64,000 bases of DNA. Source: Anastrepha obliqua. Its lineage: Eukaryota > Arthropoda > Insecta > Diptera > Tephritidae. Position numbers and translations under genes: made by a program. The stretch is taken from contig NC_072895.1 of assembly GCF_027943255.1 (NCBI RefSeq), positions 82,524,001 to 82,588,000 on the forward strand. The letters run 5' to 3'. Shown here one piece after another: positions 10,330 to 20,960 of the stretch. Within the stretch, counting starts at the first letter, position 1. Each line of letters starts with the position of its first letter. The notes below the pieces were generated by a model that saw nothing but the letters and a program-made list of their open reading frames with translations, did no database searches and had not been told where the DNA came from.

Positions 10330-11370
10330 TTTCTTTTCTGGCATGGAATTCCTGCGTTACTCCAAAAATGCCAGGAATCTTAAAGTTGTTACCTGACGCC
10401 TCGGAATTGAGTTGAAGCCTAGTAAAATTCGTTTATGAAGCACCGCCTGGAAATTTCGCACCCATCCAGCTGCGTGTCATTGTTAATTTATTACATTTCT
10501 AATAAGTGCCAATGGAATTACAAGGCATTGCATGGATGTGTATGTGTATGTGCGTGTGCATATTACGCACCAAGAACAGCAACACATAAATAGGCGCTAA
10601 GCACAGCGACAGTAGAACGGCACAACTCATTATAGCTTGGGAGTTGCTTGGTGCTTTTTCTCACACCCAACGTTGGTTTGACAGCTAACCGGAATTCTTT
10701 AAGATGTAGGCCAACTGCCTCCTCTGCTATTATGGAATTATTTTCGAACATGTACTTAATGCTAGAAGGCGCTAAGTAACTGCGAATGGGTGAACTTAGT
10801 GCGGCAAATGAGTGCCATCACTTCAAAGCGATGTTGCTTCGCAAAGCTGCTGCTCCGTAATGACTTAAGTACTTTGTTGAAATTACATAAGTCCCTTTAA
10901 TTTTGTGTCTTGCTTTTAAGTATCCGTCATGCCCACCTCAATGGGTTGCTTTTCACAGAGATGCGAGCTGCTTGCTTTGTCGAGCATAAATTCGCTTTAC
11001 GCTGTTTAGGTGCAAATATTTTAAAACCAACAAATTAGGCAATTCGTTTCAGCAATTCTGTGAACTTTTATTGCGCAACCTAAATGCCTTTTACATCTAC
11101 ATACAAGTGCGCGCTTGAGAACGTCACAACGCACAGTGGACGAGCTTAGTATAAAGCGCGCCAAAAAATTGAAGGAGTTATGCGAACAGGTTGAAATTTA
11201 ACTTAGGTCGCATTTGCAATTAATTATTAAGAGAATTTTTTTGAATGGGCGTGTTGCCCCAACAGTAGCGTCCACCACACACACAAAGCTCAAATCGTAA
11301 AAGCAGATGGAAGATGTGGCGGTCTCTAAATAGGAATGAATTTTTAATAGCGAGTATTCTGTAATTTTTA
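10330..11370. other. No gene seen
   Basis: It has mixed composition and is less AT-rich than its surroundings. The small open frames, such as the one at 10563-10751 on the minus strand, have no recognised domain. I found no repeat boundaries. Confidence 0.3.
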
Positions 11371-11374
11371 ATAG

Positions 11375-11612
11375 CGAGTATTGGTGCGTGACTACCATTC
11401 GGAATTCACAGAGAGAACGTCGGTTCGAATCTCGGTGAAAACACCAAAATTAAGAAAAACATGTTTCTAATGGCGGTCGCCCCTCGGCTGTCGGAGTCGG
11501 CTCGAAACTGTAGGTCCCTCCATTTGTGGAACAACATCAAGGCGCACACCACAAATTCGAGGAGGAGCTCGGCCAAACACCCAAAAAAGGTGTACGCGCC
11601 AATTATATATAT
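11375..11612 (+). repeat. tRNA-derived SINE with internal deletion
   Basis: It carries the best tRNA-like head of the set: TTGGTGCGTGACTACCATTC and a clear B box, GGTTCGAATCTCGG. About 60 bases found in other copies (from the CAGGCAATGGCAAACC block to the ATATCTGCCG block) are missing between CCCCTCGG and CTGTCGGAGTC. The 3' end is GCCAATTATATATATATTC, so the tail is a TA repeat. Confidence 0.75.
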
Positions 11613-11649
11613 ATTCTGCCTTCCTGGTCAGGATAAAAAGAGGCCTACT

Positions 11650-11895
11650 ATTTGGCAAAATTAATTATCCAATTATGTTTTCGAGTGACTTTTTTACTAA
11701 ACAAAAGATATTTACTGAATATAAAAATATATTTTCAGTGATGAAAATCTTTAGTGTGACCTTCACGCACTCTATTGCTTGTCTGTTTGCATACTGCAGC
11801 TGTCTATTTCACAAGTGTGAAATATATGTGACGTAAGAAGCCATTTGCAACAATTATAAGCCTTCCAATAGGGTGATTAATTTTGCACCACCTTA
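11650..11895 (-). repeat. MITE, near-complete (about 246 bp)
   Basis: The left end TTTGGCAAAATTAATTATCC and the right end GATTAATTTTGCACCACCTT are inverted matches, followed by TA. The internal ATACTGCAGCTGTCTA block is also found in the copies at 45191 and 52255. The right terminus, read inward, is AAGGTGGTGCAAAATTAATC, a relative of the DD41D element end at 16741 and the MITE end at 27120. It encodes nothing. Confidence 0.65.
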
Positions 11896-11999
11896 TACAT
11901 TTTATTAATTTACGATCGAGTGGAACTTTATTGCTGAACCTCATAGAAATCGGGCACAATTCGAGACCCAATTTTTTATAGATTTTATTAATATATCCA

Positions 12000-12110
12000 T
12001 TGCAGCTGCGCAACGGAATATGAGTCCACTGATTCTTGTCGTTTCTGCGACCCATCCCAGGATACTCTAACGCGCTTTCTCTTGGAATGCAGCGCTACAG
12101 CGAGCAGATA
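12000..12110 (+). pseudogene. Possible LINE ORF2 C-terminal relic
   Basis: The plus frame reads CRFCDPSQDTLTRFLLEC, resembling the CxxC...(H)...C end motif of LINE ORF2, although the histidine position is replaced. No other domain is visible nearby. The call is weak. Confidence 0.3.
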
Positions 12111-12544
12111 GTTGAGACATCTCGGTCATTTTCAGTCAGAAGAAAGGCACATACGCTCAGTTCAACTCAGTTCTATGTAAAGTTTAATAAGGGAACTGGG
12201 CCTGAATCAGGTACTGTGATGAATAGAGGGTACAAGGTGAAGTCGAAGTGCACACCTCAAATATATCTAAATCTCGAATGCATCAGTATATAGAATGATA
12301 CAAATTTCGAATCGGAAACAAACGGTAGCTGATGCTTGAGTGAATTTTCTCAAAAGTTGAAAAAAAATTCTAACAACTGAACAAACTTAAATTTCAATCC
12401 GTACCCTTTGTTGAAATTTTGACGAACGTCATCATTTCTAAGCGAGCGAACGCTCGTTTTGTGTCAGAGTCGCATCGTTCGTCTGTTTTTTGTTTGTTTT
12501 GTATGTACAGCTAGCAAGTACAGCACTCGGACAACATTAAGTCC

Positions 12545-12965
12545 ATTGTACTGCACTTTTTAATTTTCATTAAATCTACCCGACTTCCGAAGAAATCTTA
12601 GTAGATCTTGCAATGCCAAGGAGCCAACATAGTCGCTTCTTAACACATCTGTGCCAAAAACCTCAAGCCTGATTCCAGTGAAGGCGGGGCAGACGCTCAG
12701 AAAGTGGTACGCCGTCTCATCCTCCTCTTCAGATGCTGGGCAGAGTCTGAGATGCCTACCTTGTGTTTCTCTCATAGAAAGTGGCCCTACAACTCTCATC
12801 TGCTTAATGACAGGCGGATCTGCGACAGTCGGTCAGGTAACATAACACCAAGCTTCGTGCTTCTGGTGAAGCGGACAATACCAGTCTTGGGAAGTTTTGC
12901 CGATAGCCCATTAGCACAGCACTCAATGTCAATCATATCCAGAGTATTAGCCAAAACAACGAGCG
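12545..12965 (-). pseudogene. LINE remnant: RT thumb part joined to C-terminal motif
   Basis: From the right, the minus strand reads CCANGLSAKLPKTGIVRFTR. This corresponds to the region after the RT catalytic motif (usually NGLxVNPxKTxxxLFTRK). It then jumps to LCPASEEEDETAYHFLSVCP and the LLRFLRKSGRFN end (frame 12560-12799). The stretch between, including RNase H, is deleted. The C-terminal sequence is very close to the remnant at 19890-20960, so both belong to one family. Confidence 0.6.
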
Positions 12966-13048
12966 GTAATGTCAAATTAAAAAGAAAACAATTTTGCTAT
13001 CGTTGTGTTATATTTGAATTGGAAGACTCTTCAAAAAAAATATAATAT

Positions 13049-13611
13049 AGGGTTTTTCAAACAGATGTGTTATTTTCATACTCAAAGAAAAGTACTATTT
13101 TTTAATATAAATCATCGTATGTTTATTTCATTATAAAGAGGAAGGTATGCCGTTAATAGTGGAAAATAACATCAGGAAAATAACCACCACGACCACGCTT
13201 TCAAGGTAATATCCTTTTCATGAAATTTTCCATAACTGAATTGCAAAGTGGCTGCCCCAAGTCCTCGATAGCCTCACGAATACCATCTTAGAGGTCTTGA
13301 ATCGACTCTGGGCTGTTGGCGTAGACCTTCTCTTTCACGTAGCCCCAAAGAAAAAAGTCACAATGTGTTAAATCACACAATCTCGGTGGCCAATTGTGAT
13401 AACCTCTTCGAGAGATAACACGGTCCGGAAACTTTTCCCGTAAAAGATGAATCGTTTCGTTGCTTGCGTGGCACGTAGCGCCGCCTTGTTGAAAATAAAA
13501 ATAAACGTCGTCTAGATCAATACCATCCAATGCCGGCCATAAAAAATCGTTAATAATCTCTCAATAGCGCAATCCATTCACCAATAACACCTGTTATTGC
13601 AAAACCCTTTA
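13049..13611 (-). mobile_element. mariner-like (DD41D) deletion derivative with damaged D2
   Basis: The inverted ends are AGGGTTTTTCAAACAGATGT on the left and, read inward from the right, AGGGTTTTGCAATAACAGGT, with TA close outside both. The only coding remnant is 13288-13530, with FQQGGATCH where D2 is replaced by G, and CDLTHCDFFLWGYVKEKVYA with D3. The D2-D3 spacing corresponds to 41 residues. The N-terminal two thirds are missing. Confidence 0.75.
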
Positions 13612-13614
13612 TAA

Positions 13615-14135
13615 CAAATTTCATGAAATATTTGTCTTGTGGTAATAAATTGTTCTAGTTGCTAGTTGTTGCTAGTTAGAGAATTGGAGACTAAGCCAAC
13701 CCTGGCAAGAGTTGTTCTTCTATTCGGAGCTGAAAAACTCTCATATGGCGCCCAGTGGGACGAAGTGGCCAATAAATTATATGCGGACCACCGCAAAGAA
13801 GTGGGATTGAATGAAAAAAATTCAAAATGACCCCGGTACGAGCTCGGTAATAGTTATTACTTTCGCTTACGAATTTGTCATTTTTTAATATCGTGCATAT
13901 GTATCATATATGTATGTAAATAGACACACAAATGTGAAATTCTTTGTGCGATTTTATCCATAGATTTAGGCTGACCTTAAAAGCCGGACAGATCTTCGTT
14001 TCTGACAGCTGACAGCCAAAGAAATTTCAGCACAGCCAGTAGCGGTCCATTCCATCACTCAACATTGGCCACAGCAGAGAAGTCTATCGACCGTACGCTA
14101 CTGATGTCCACGGCAGCGTTTCCAAGTGGAGCGGT
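13615..14135. other. No gene seen
   Basis: No recognised coding sequence or repeat end. It separates two DD41D mariner remnants. Confidence 0.3.
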
Positions 14136-14139
14136 ACTC

Positions 14140-14490
14140 GGAATAATTACACCTACAATACTACCAATAACATCATGACCTAGACCAGTTACATGGTCCA
14201 TTCGATCAGTCCAAATTTTGACTACTTTGTCCAATAAATCTGGCCGTGTGGCGCCAATGGTGGCTTGAGTATTTAAATAAAAAGATTATTTAGCGCGCTA
14301 TGTGGCAAGTTGTGTCATCTGGATGGAACCAAATGTCGTCGATGTTTAGTTGGTGAATGTGTGGAAGCAAAAATTCAGTCAGGAAGGTTCGATAGTCCGC
14401 GCCATTCACCGTAACGACAACTGCAACCTCATTTCGAAATAAATAAGGACGGATGATGCCGCCAGTACTCTATGAATTTCGTGAACAGAT
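14140..14490 (-). pseudogene. DD41D mariner transposase remnant
   Basis: The minus strand has AVVVTVNGADYRTFLTEFLL followed by LPHIHQLNIDDIWFHPDDTT. This is the region just before and at D2; the intact element has TVTVNGERYRAMINEFFLPQ and WFQQDGA. After a break, a piece ending KVVKIWTDRMDHV matches the C-terminal helix of the family. The middle with D3 is missing. No termini were found. Confidence 0.6.
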
Positions 14491-14499
14491 TGGTTTTTT

Positions 14500-16015
14500 T
14501 TTTTTTCAAAGTAATGTTTTACAATTTTCACTTGCCACACCTTATTGAACAAAAATGTGAACACAGTTTCTCAGCTGTCGAACAATAGTTATCGATATCG
14601 ATCATTCGCAATAGAGAACGGGGCTGTAAGTTTGACAGAAAAGTACGTGCTGTAAAAAACTTAAATTTTTGCTCGAGTACCTATTTTTAATAATTTTTTC
14701 CGTTCCATTATTGGCCAATTCTGAAAGCTTGGAGGGATTTGAAAGCGAGCACCAAACATTTAGAGAAAAATCCTTTTAGATTTCATAAATCTAGGAATTG
14801 TACTAAAGATGGCGTTCACTAAAAGGTAAAGCTTCTAACTTTTCAAAAACTATGTTTTGCCGCCATCCGCCCACTGTGCGGCGTGTGCGGTGAAGCTTTG
14901 GTAGTTTAATCGTTTCTTGGAAGTAAGAAAAAGAAAGAAAAGTCCTAAAGGGCTTGGGTTTAACATTTAACATGGGCAATGTTGTTACTTTAAATGGCAC
15001 ATCGTCACACTAACTCACTCACACCTACGCATAGGAAGCATTTAGCATTACGCGCACGTCCGTAAAATCCCAGGCGAAAATTCCAAAGCGCCGCTTATGA
15101 AATTCCTCAGAAATGAAGAAAGACATAAACGCCAACGACAACCAAAGACCGAAAATGCCAAATACCAAAATGAGCATACGCATGCATAGAGGGACATACG
15201 CGTACAATAACAATAATAGGTAAAAGCAGCAACAGCAACATTAATGGTAGGAACAAACAAATGCTACATGCAATTATTTCGTATTTATTTTTGAGTTTAA
15301 TGTTTATATTTGCGCACAGTCATCCGCTCTAGCGTTCCATTTTGTGTATTCATTAAATTTTTAATTCATGGAAAATGGAATAAAGCAAAGGCGGCAGAAA
15401 GGCAGCGGCACAAAACGAACAGTCCCAAGCGGCATAATGGCGATAGACAATGTTTCAGCTTGTGGCAACAACCGGCGGAAATTATTAGGGTACAAATTAC
15501 ATCCTAAACAAGCTGGCGGAGCAGCAGAGAAGATTTGGATGGAGTGGAGTTTTGTGTGCAGTGGGGTGATCGGATGGCACATCATGAAAGTGGGTTAGTA
15601 AAATAAATGCGTCATTAAATCTGGCGCGGACTATTTAATTTAATATTCATTTTGTTTTTTTCTTTTTTCCCCTTTTATTTCAAAGAATAAAGGTAATGCT
15701 TCATTTTTAGAAATTGTGGAGGATTTTCGAGCATGCGGATGTGTACATTCAACCGAACTTTTGGGTAGAACGACTTCTGTAATTAGAAAATGTTGATGAA
15801 TTCAACTAAACAAATTTGATTTTTTTTACTCTCGCTTGAACTGCGTGAGCGATTACACTTTTCGGAAAGTGAGCTTTAATTTACTGATATTTTTGAGGTA
15901 CTTTAGGTTTGTAGGAGCTGATGTCTGATGCGTAAGCTCTGGAATGGGGTACTTGAGGGCAATGAACTATGGAACAAAACAAAGATTCTTCCCTTGAGAC
16001 ATGGATATCGATATA
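14500..16015. other. No gene seen
   Basis: Several small open frames (for example around 15025-15260 and 15310-15600) lack recognisable domains, and opposite-strand frames overlap them. A palindromic TATCGATATCGAT occurs at 14590-14602. It contains the DREF-site core TATCGATA, but no promoter context is visible. Confidence 0.3.
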
Positions 16016-16017
16016 TA

Positions 16018-16165
16018 AGGAGGCGCCAAATTAATCACCCTATCGGAAGAACTGTAATTTTTGCACACAAATCACAATAAAGATTTCAATCACTCAGAAT
16101 TATTTAGTGTTTTTTTAGTTAGTAAAAAATGTATTCAAAAACAAAATCGTGTCTCCTAGTATTAT
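16018..16165 (+). repeat. MITE of the GGTGGCGC-end family
   Basis: After TA it starts AGGAGGCGCCAAATTAATCACCCTATCGGAAG. It continues through a TCAATCACTCAGAATTATTT block and a TTAGTTAGTAAAAAATGTAT block like the copies at 8652 and 27120. The right terminus is degraded (AACAAAATCGTGTCTCCTAG). Confidence 0.6.
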
Positions 16166-16439
16166 ACTTTACAGATCCAAATGTAAGTGATAAAGATATT
16201 AAGAGAAATGTCTGAAGTTAGTCCTCCGTTGGGCAAAAAACAAGGTTTCGAAATTGCCTCGCAAAAAATACTCAAATTTTCAAAAACGATAAAATTTTAT
16301 TATAACCCCGAGTATTATTAAACCTTAGCTACTCGGTTCAAAAGCCACCATAGGGCTCACTGTGTCTGACTTTGTACGTTGCTGAGGGCGACTATCGTAA
16401 ACGATGTACTATAATCATGAGTGCTTTACGGCGCACAGA

Positions 16440-16620
16440 CATAGCTCAGCAAATAAAGGTTCGACCAGAATTTTTAATATCTGCACGTTAGTCGTTAGTA
16501 CTAGTTCGAAACCGTGGGTATGAAACACAAAAGCAAAGAACAAGTTTTTGTTCGGAGGTGGCTCAAAACTCTATTTTGCTAGCGAACTTTTAGTAGGCCA
16601 CAAAAAGAAAAGTATGGAGG
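16440..16620 (+). repeat. Degenerate SINE-like fragment
   Basis: CGTTAGTACTAGTTCGAAAC followed by GTGGGTATGAAACAC resembles the head of the variant SINE at 5035-5200. The rest is not alignable by eye. Confidence 0.3.
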
Positions 16621-16738
16621 AAGCAACTGGTGCTTCTTATTTGATAAAAAAAAAATGTCAAAAAGAAGTGAGGCAATTTTTTCTGGAACATAGTGTTTAA
16701 TTACGCAGAAAAATTCTGGCCACTTAGTCAAGTACGTA

Positions 16739-18057
16739 ACAGGTGGCGCTAAAGTAATCCTCCTATCAGAAAATGCTATAAATTTTGCGATTGGTCCCTA
16801 ATGTAAGTTCTGTTTTGACATTTGTGTAGTAAACACATGCGAAATACACGTTAATAAACAATGCTACGCTACACTGCTCCAGAACGCGGAATATTGCTGA
16901 CTATTTATTTGACCAATAATCGGTCGGTGACTTTGGCACAACGCGAATTTCGTCGCAGATTTCCTCGCCGTCCAACGCCTACTGGTGAAACACTGCGACG
17001 TTTAGCCGCTCGCCTCAAAGAGACTGGCACAACACGAGTTGCTGCCAGGCGTGGCAGACCCCGGAGTAGCCGTTCTGCAGAGAATATTGCTGCTGTAGCC
17101 GAGGATGTCATGGAAGCGCCGTCGATATCGACCAGACGACGTGCCACGCAAATGGGTATCAGTCGACGGTCTTTACAGCGAATTTTCGTACAAGATTTGA
17201 AGATGTTTCCGTACAAAGCCCAGACGGTGCATCAGCTGTTAGCTGCTGACCGCCAATTGCGTCTAACATACGATCAAGCCATCCTTAATTACCACCAAGA
17301 GGAAGATGGTTTTTCATCAAAAATAATCATAAGTGATGAGGCCCATTTCCATCTTAGCGGGTACGTAAATAAGCAAAATTTACGCTTCTGGGGCACTGAA
17401 AATCCGCGTGTAACCCACGAAGAGCCATTACACCCGCTCAAAGTTACTGTATGGTGTGCTGTTTTCGCTGGAGGAGTCATCGGACCTTTTTTCTTCGAAG
17501 ACGTCGCGGGCCAAACGGTTACTGTGAATGGTGAGCGCTACAGAGCAATGATCAACGAGTTCTTTTTGCCGCAACTTCATGAATTGAGATTGGAAAACAC
17601 GTGGTTCCAACAGGACGGTGCAATGGCACACACTGCACGTACCACAACCGATATGCTGAAGAATGCATTTTCCGGGCGCCTAATCTCTCGTTTTGGCGAT
17701 TTGCACTGGCCAGCAAGATCGCCTGATTTGATCGCTCCAGACTTCTTTTTGTGGGGCTTTTTGAAGTCGCGGGTTTATGTCAACAAGCCTCAGACTCTTG
17801 CAGCTCTTAAAGACAATATCCGTCAAGAATGTGAGGACCTATCGCCGGAAGTTTTGGCCAAAGTGATGGAAAATGCCATAAAAAGGGCTCAAATGGCAAT
17901 CAACTGTGGCGGCGGCCATTTACATGACATCATATTCTCCACTTAATGTAAAAAAATTAAAAGAACAAATAAAATAATCCACAAGAATAATCAAAGTTTC
18001 TAATTTTTTTTTAATTACAGCCAAAAAACATCGGAAGGTTAGTTTTGCGCCACCTTG
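16739..18057 (+). mobile_element. Complete mariner-like element of the DD41D (rosa) group
   Basis: About 1.32 kb. The inverted ends are AGGTGGCGCTAAAGTAATCC at 16741 and, read inward from the right, AGGTGGCGCAAAACTAACCT. TA dinucleotides lie two bases outside the shared AGGTGG on each side (16737-16738 and 18058-18059). It contains one uninterrupted transposase gene. Of all DNA transposons here it is the only one with an intact frame and both ends. Its ends resemble those of the MITEs at 7285, 11650, 16018, 27120, 43630, 52255 and 59805. Confidence 0.9.
16861..17946 (+). CDS. DD41D mariner transposase, intact (361 aa)
   Basis: Cut-and-paste transposase predicted to bind the element's inverted ends and cut both strands, inserting at TA. 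Residues 1-120 form the DNA-binding part with two helix-turn-helix-like segments and a GRPR linker at about 65-68; the second helix region is RRRATQMGISRRSLQRI. The catalytic triad is visible as D159 in IISDEAHFHL, D252 in FQQDGAMAHT and D294 in SPDLIAPDFFLWG. The 41 residues between the last two place it in the rosa-type DD41D mariners. Length (about 345-365 aa) fits the family. The ATG at 16861 is the first in frame after the 5' untranslated stretch, and the stop is followed by an AT-rich tail. No stop or frameshift interrupts it, unlike all other transposases in the window. Activity is inferred, not shown. Confidence 0.92.
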   Translation: MLRYTAPERGILLTIYLTNNRSVTLAQREFRRRFPRRPTPTGETLRRLAARLKETGTTRVAARRGRPRSSRSAENIAAVAEDVMEAPSISTRRRATQMGISRRSLQRIFVQDLKMFPYKAQTVHQLLAADRQLRLTYDQAILNYHQEEDGFSSKIIISDEAHFHLSGYVNKQNLRFWGTENPRVTHEEPLHPLKVTVWCAVFAGGVIGPFFFEDVAGQTVTVNGERYRAMINEFFLPQLHELRLENTWFQQDGAMAHTARTTTDMLKNAFSGRLISRFGDLHWPARSPDLIAPDFFLWGFLKSRVYVNKPQTLAALKDNIRQECEDLSPEVLAKVMENAIKRAQMAINCGGGHLHDIIFST

Positions 18058-18434
18058 TAGTACCCATTTTCGCAGAAAAAAAAAATATTTTCGAAAGGTT
18101 TTACATTTGAGTTTAGATTTCGGAAATCATTGTGCACTCGGAAATCTAAAATTCCATTTAAACAACGGATTTGTTAAATATTCATTCACAAAAAGTTATT
18201 TTTTATTTTTTTTAGTCTTAGTTTATTTCATACTTCTTTTTAGTTGGTTCATACCAAAACTGCATAGACAACAGTCACTACTCTGCAATGAGTCAGCCAA
18301 GTGTTTCGAGATTAACTTTTTAGCTGCAAGTTAGTAGTCGAACAGAAGCATAGCGAAATAACCTATCCGTATGCTGTTGATCTATCGGCATTGATAACTA
18401 TGCTTGACAGGTGAGAATGGCATAGAGCATTGCC

Positions 18435-18715
18435 GGCATCATCGGCCTTTATTTCTTTCGAAATGAGAAAGAAGCTGTCGCTGCGATGGATACCGATCGT
18501 TATCGAGCTGAATTGAATTTTGGTTCCCCAATAGGATGCATTTTGGTACAAGGAAGACGGGGCAACTTGCAATCCATCATGCTTAACAATCGATTTATTG
18601 CAATATTCAAGTCACCATTTACGCCATACGAACAAAGTAGTCAAAAATTGGACTGATCCAATGGACCATATATTTCGTAGCAACGGCGGACATAGTACGG
18701 GTATGATATTCAAAA
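18435..18715 (+). pseudogene. DD41D mariner transposase remnant
   Basis: The pieces in order are GLYFFRNEKEA with DTDRYRAELN (the TVNGERYRAMINEF region), FWYKEDGATCNPS (the D2 block) and KVVKNWTDPMDHIFRSNGGH ending in GMIFKK. The last piece is the family C-terminus; the intact gene ends GGGHLHDIIF. The segment from D2 to the C-terminal helix, with D3, is lost and the frame shifts. It is related to the remnant at 14140-14490. Confidence 0.6.
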
Positions 18716-18884
18716 AATAAATGCCATGAAATTATCAACCAGATTATGATTTTTTTACGGGTAAGGGGGTGGAAAATTCCTTATGCATCATCAAAGCTGC
18801 CGTCGAAGCAATGGTAATATATGTCAGGGGACTAAAAAGTTCCCGTTCGTTTGAAACCATCGCCCACTTTGGAACCGCTTCCGC

Positions 18885-19445
18885 ATTACTGTAGAGTGGC
18901 ATTCCATCATCCTCATACCAAAGGTGCCTACATCCAGGTCCCACTTTTTATCCGGAAAATTCTTTCTGCAACCCGATTGATGATCTCCCACGCTTCCTCG
19001 CTACTTAGCAACCCGTCGATTACATTTTCAGGTGTTATGTAACCGACTGCGTTTTCCAGCGTTCGACGTTCTTGCTTCCAAGGAATGCAATGGAATAATG
19101 TGTCTCAGCGTCATCTTTGGCGGCATCTCCGTATATGGATGTAGGATGTTCGCATATCCCTATTTTGAACAGGTATTTCTGGAAATACCCGTGCCCTGAA
19201 AGCATTTGGGTTATATTGTATAAAAATTTATTTCACCGAGGTTGCTTTTGTTCCATGTCGCGACGTCTTTTAAAAGACTAGCCGTCCATCTGCCGCGTGT
19301 TTCGTTAATGCAGCGGTCTTGCTACAGCCTTAGCGCTTCATCTCTTATTTCGCGCGCTACAGGTTGTCTAACTCTTTCTTCCATTTCCTCCTTTTTTAAA
19401 GCCCACAACTTTTGCCGTTTATTACTTGAATAGCTGAAATATTAG
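18885..19445 (-). pseudogene. R1-clade LINE ORF2 C-terminal remnant
   Basis: Read on the minus strand across frameshifts, it contains FYNITQMLSGHGYFQKYLFK, then a CEHPTSIYGDA piece, DTLFHC (normally DTxEHTLFHC) and VGYITPENVIDGLLSSEEAW. This string of features (YxTQ, LSGHG, the cysteine-histidine pattern, ITPENV, LSSEEAW) is characteristic of R1-like LINE C-termini. The RT part is not on this strand. An RT piece of similar origin lies just to the right on the opposite strand. Confidence 0.6.
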
Positions 19446-19599
19446 TTTTGGAACCAACCATTAGATGAACTCGCACACAGCCTAAGAGACTAATTGAACG
19501 TATTGACTGCACCACATGTTACCATGATTGCTTTGGCATGTCCAACAGGAGTTGTGTCTTATGAGTACATGAAGGGCAAGAGATACTGTAATATTAGTC

Positions 19600-19800
19600 G
19601 ATTGATGACTTTTCCAAGTCCTTAAGAAATCTCCAAGTCCCTGGATATCTAATACGCATAATACGAAATTACTTTAGGGATAGAATCTTGCAGTATCATA
19701 CGGATGACAGTCCAAAGACATATGAAGTCAGTAGTGGCGCTCCTCTGGGATCAGTCCTGGGACGCTCGCTATGGAGTATGCCCTGTACTGAGACATTAGA
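19600..19800 (+). pseudogene. R1-clade LINE reverse-transcriptase remnant
   Basis: The plus strand contains YLIRIIRNYFRDRILQYHTD followed by SSGAPLGSVLGRSLWSM. The latter corresponds to GVPQGSVLGPLLWN, the RT motif just before the catalytic YADD. The flanking RT motifs are missing. Orientation is opposite to the R1 C-terminal remnant at 18885-19445, so they are separate insertions or an inverted break. Confidence 0.6.
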
Positions 19801-19889
19801 AAATGAGCCTATATCATGAAGCTGGTTACAACTATGGTGGACCCAGACTTGGGTGATTTTTTGCTTGTTTTTTGTCGAGACAGACTAGC

Positions 19890-20960
19890 AGGTACAACAC
19901 CAGGGCTTCCTTTTTAATTTTATTTAAATCTACCCGATCTCCGAAGAAATCGGCGTAGATCCTGTGGTATCAAGGAGCCAACGTAGTTGCTTTTTAACAC
20001 ATCAGTGCCAAAGGCTCGAAGCCTGATTCGAGCTAAGGCCAATCACACTCAGAGAAAGTGGTCCGCCTCCTTATCCTCCTCTCCAGATGATAGGCAGAGT
20101 GCACTGCTTGAGATACCTACCTTTTCCATGTACTTCGCCCATAAAAAGAGACCCGTTATCAGTCCAATCAGCTGTTTATTGTTTTTTTTTGCTTAATGAC
20201 AGGAGGATCTGCGACAGTCGGTCGGACATGACAGGCAACATCAGTTATGTCCATCTGCGGTCTCTCTCATCCTGCAGAGCTCGCTGCTGGCTCAAAGTAA
20301 CCCATTTACCAACCGTCGCTTTGGTGGCTGCAGAAGAGAGCGGCAGAACGGTCTCCAGGCCATAGAAGTTGGCCTCAGAGCCCATCCTAACTAAAGAGTC
20401 AGAGATATCGTTACCCGCGATACCTACGTATCTCGGGACCCATGTTAGCATCAGAATATTATGTCTACCAACATAGTTCAGCCTGGATTTGCAGGACTCA
20501 ACTACCCTTGAAGTGGTTGGGAGATGTCTGAGGTCTTGTGCGCAGCTTTGTTGTCGCTACAAACACATACATATCTACATATCTCTCGGTCTGTTTTCTA
20601 CAACAAAATTCATTGCTTCTTGAATAGCAGAAACTTTCGCTTGAAACACAGGGGCGTGCATTCCAAGAGCAAAGTGTAGTTTTGTCCCGCTGGATTGCAC
20701 GTAAACACCAGAGCCGAAACCATGCTCGGTCTTGGAGCCGTTCGTAGAAATGTGAAAACAGTGTTTGCTGGGCTCTTTTTCAGAGTTTGACCTCAATTGA
20801 GCCTCGGGCAGCACCACACTGCTTCTGACGTGGGCCCTTCCGAAGTAACTGTGAAGGGAGTCTCCCCAAAAAAGGAGGAGCGATTGTTTTAGTGGCCACA
20901 CCATTCGACGCAGTTGAAGGCGGACGCTTCAAACGCAAAGTGCATTTTGACCCTATCAAA
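19890..20960 (-). pseudogene. RNase H-bearing LINE, 3' part, decayed
   Basis: The minus strand carries an RNase H domain in pieces: ISTNGSKTEHGFGSGVY (normally YTDGSK; here the first acidic residue is N), HAPVFQAKVSAIQEA (E changed to K) and MLTWVPRYVGIAGNDISDSL (normally WVPGHxxIxGNExAD). The C-terminal VGSLIPQDLRRFLRRSGRFK follows. The end motif is nearly identical to that at 12545-12965, so they are one family. RNase H in a LINE points to the I/LOA/R1 group. RT is absent, and frameshifts and changed catalytic residues make it non-functional. Confidence 0.65.

Noticed and set aside
14590..14602. TATCGATATCGAT as a DREF-type core promoter element
   Set aside because: The motif is short and AT-rich, no transcription start or gene follows it, and a similar GATATCGATATA occurs near 16007 without context.
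15048..15600. Several 60-76 codon frames on both strands as genes
   Set aside because: They overlap each other on opposite strands, show no domain and have no splice or repeat context.
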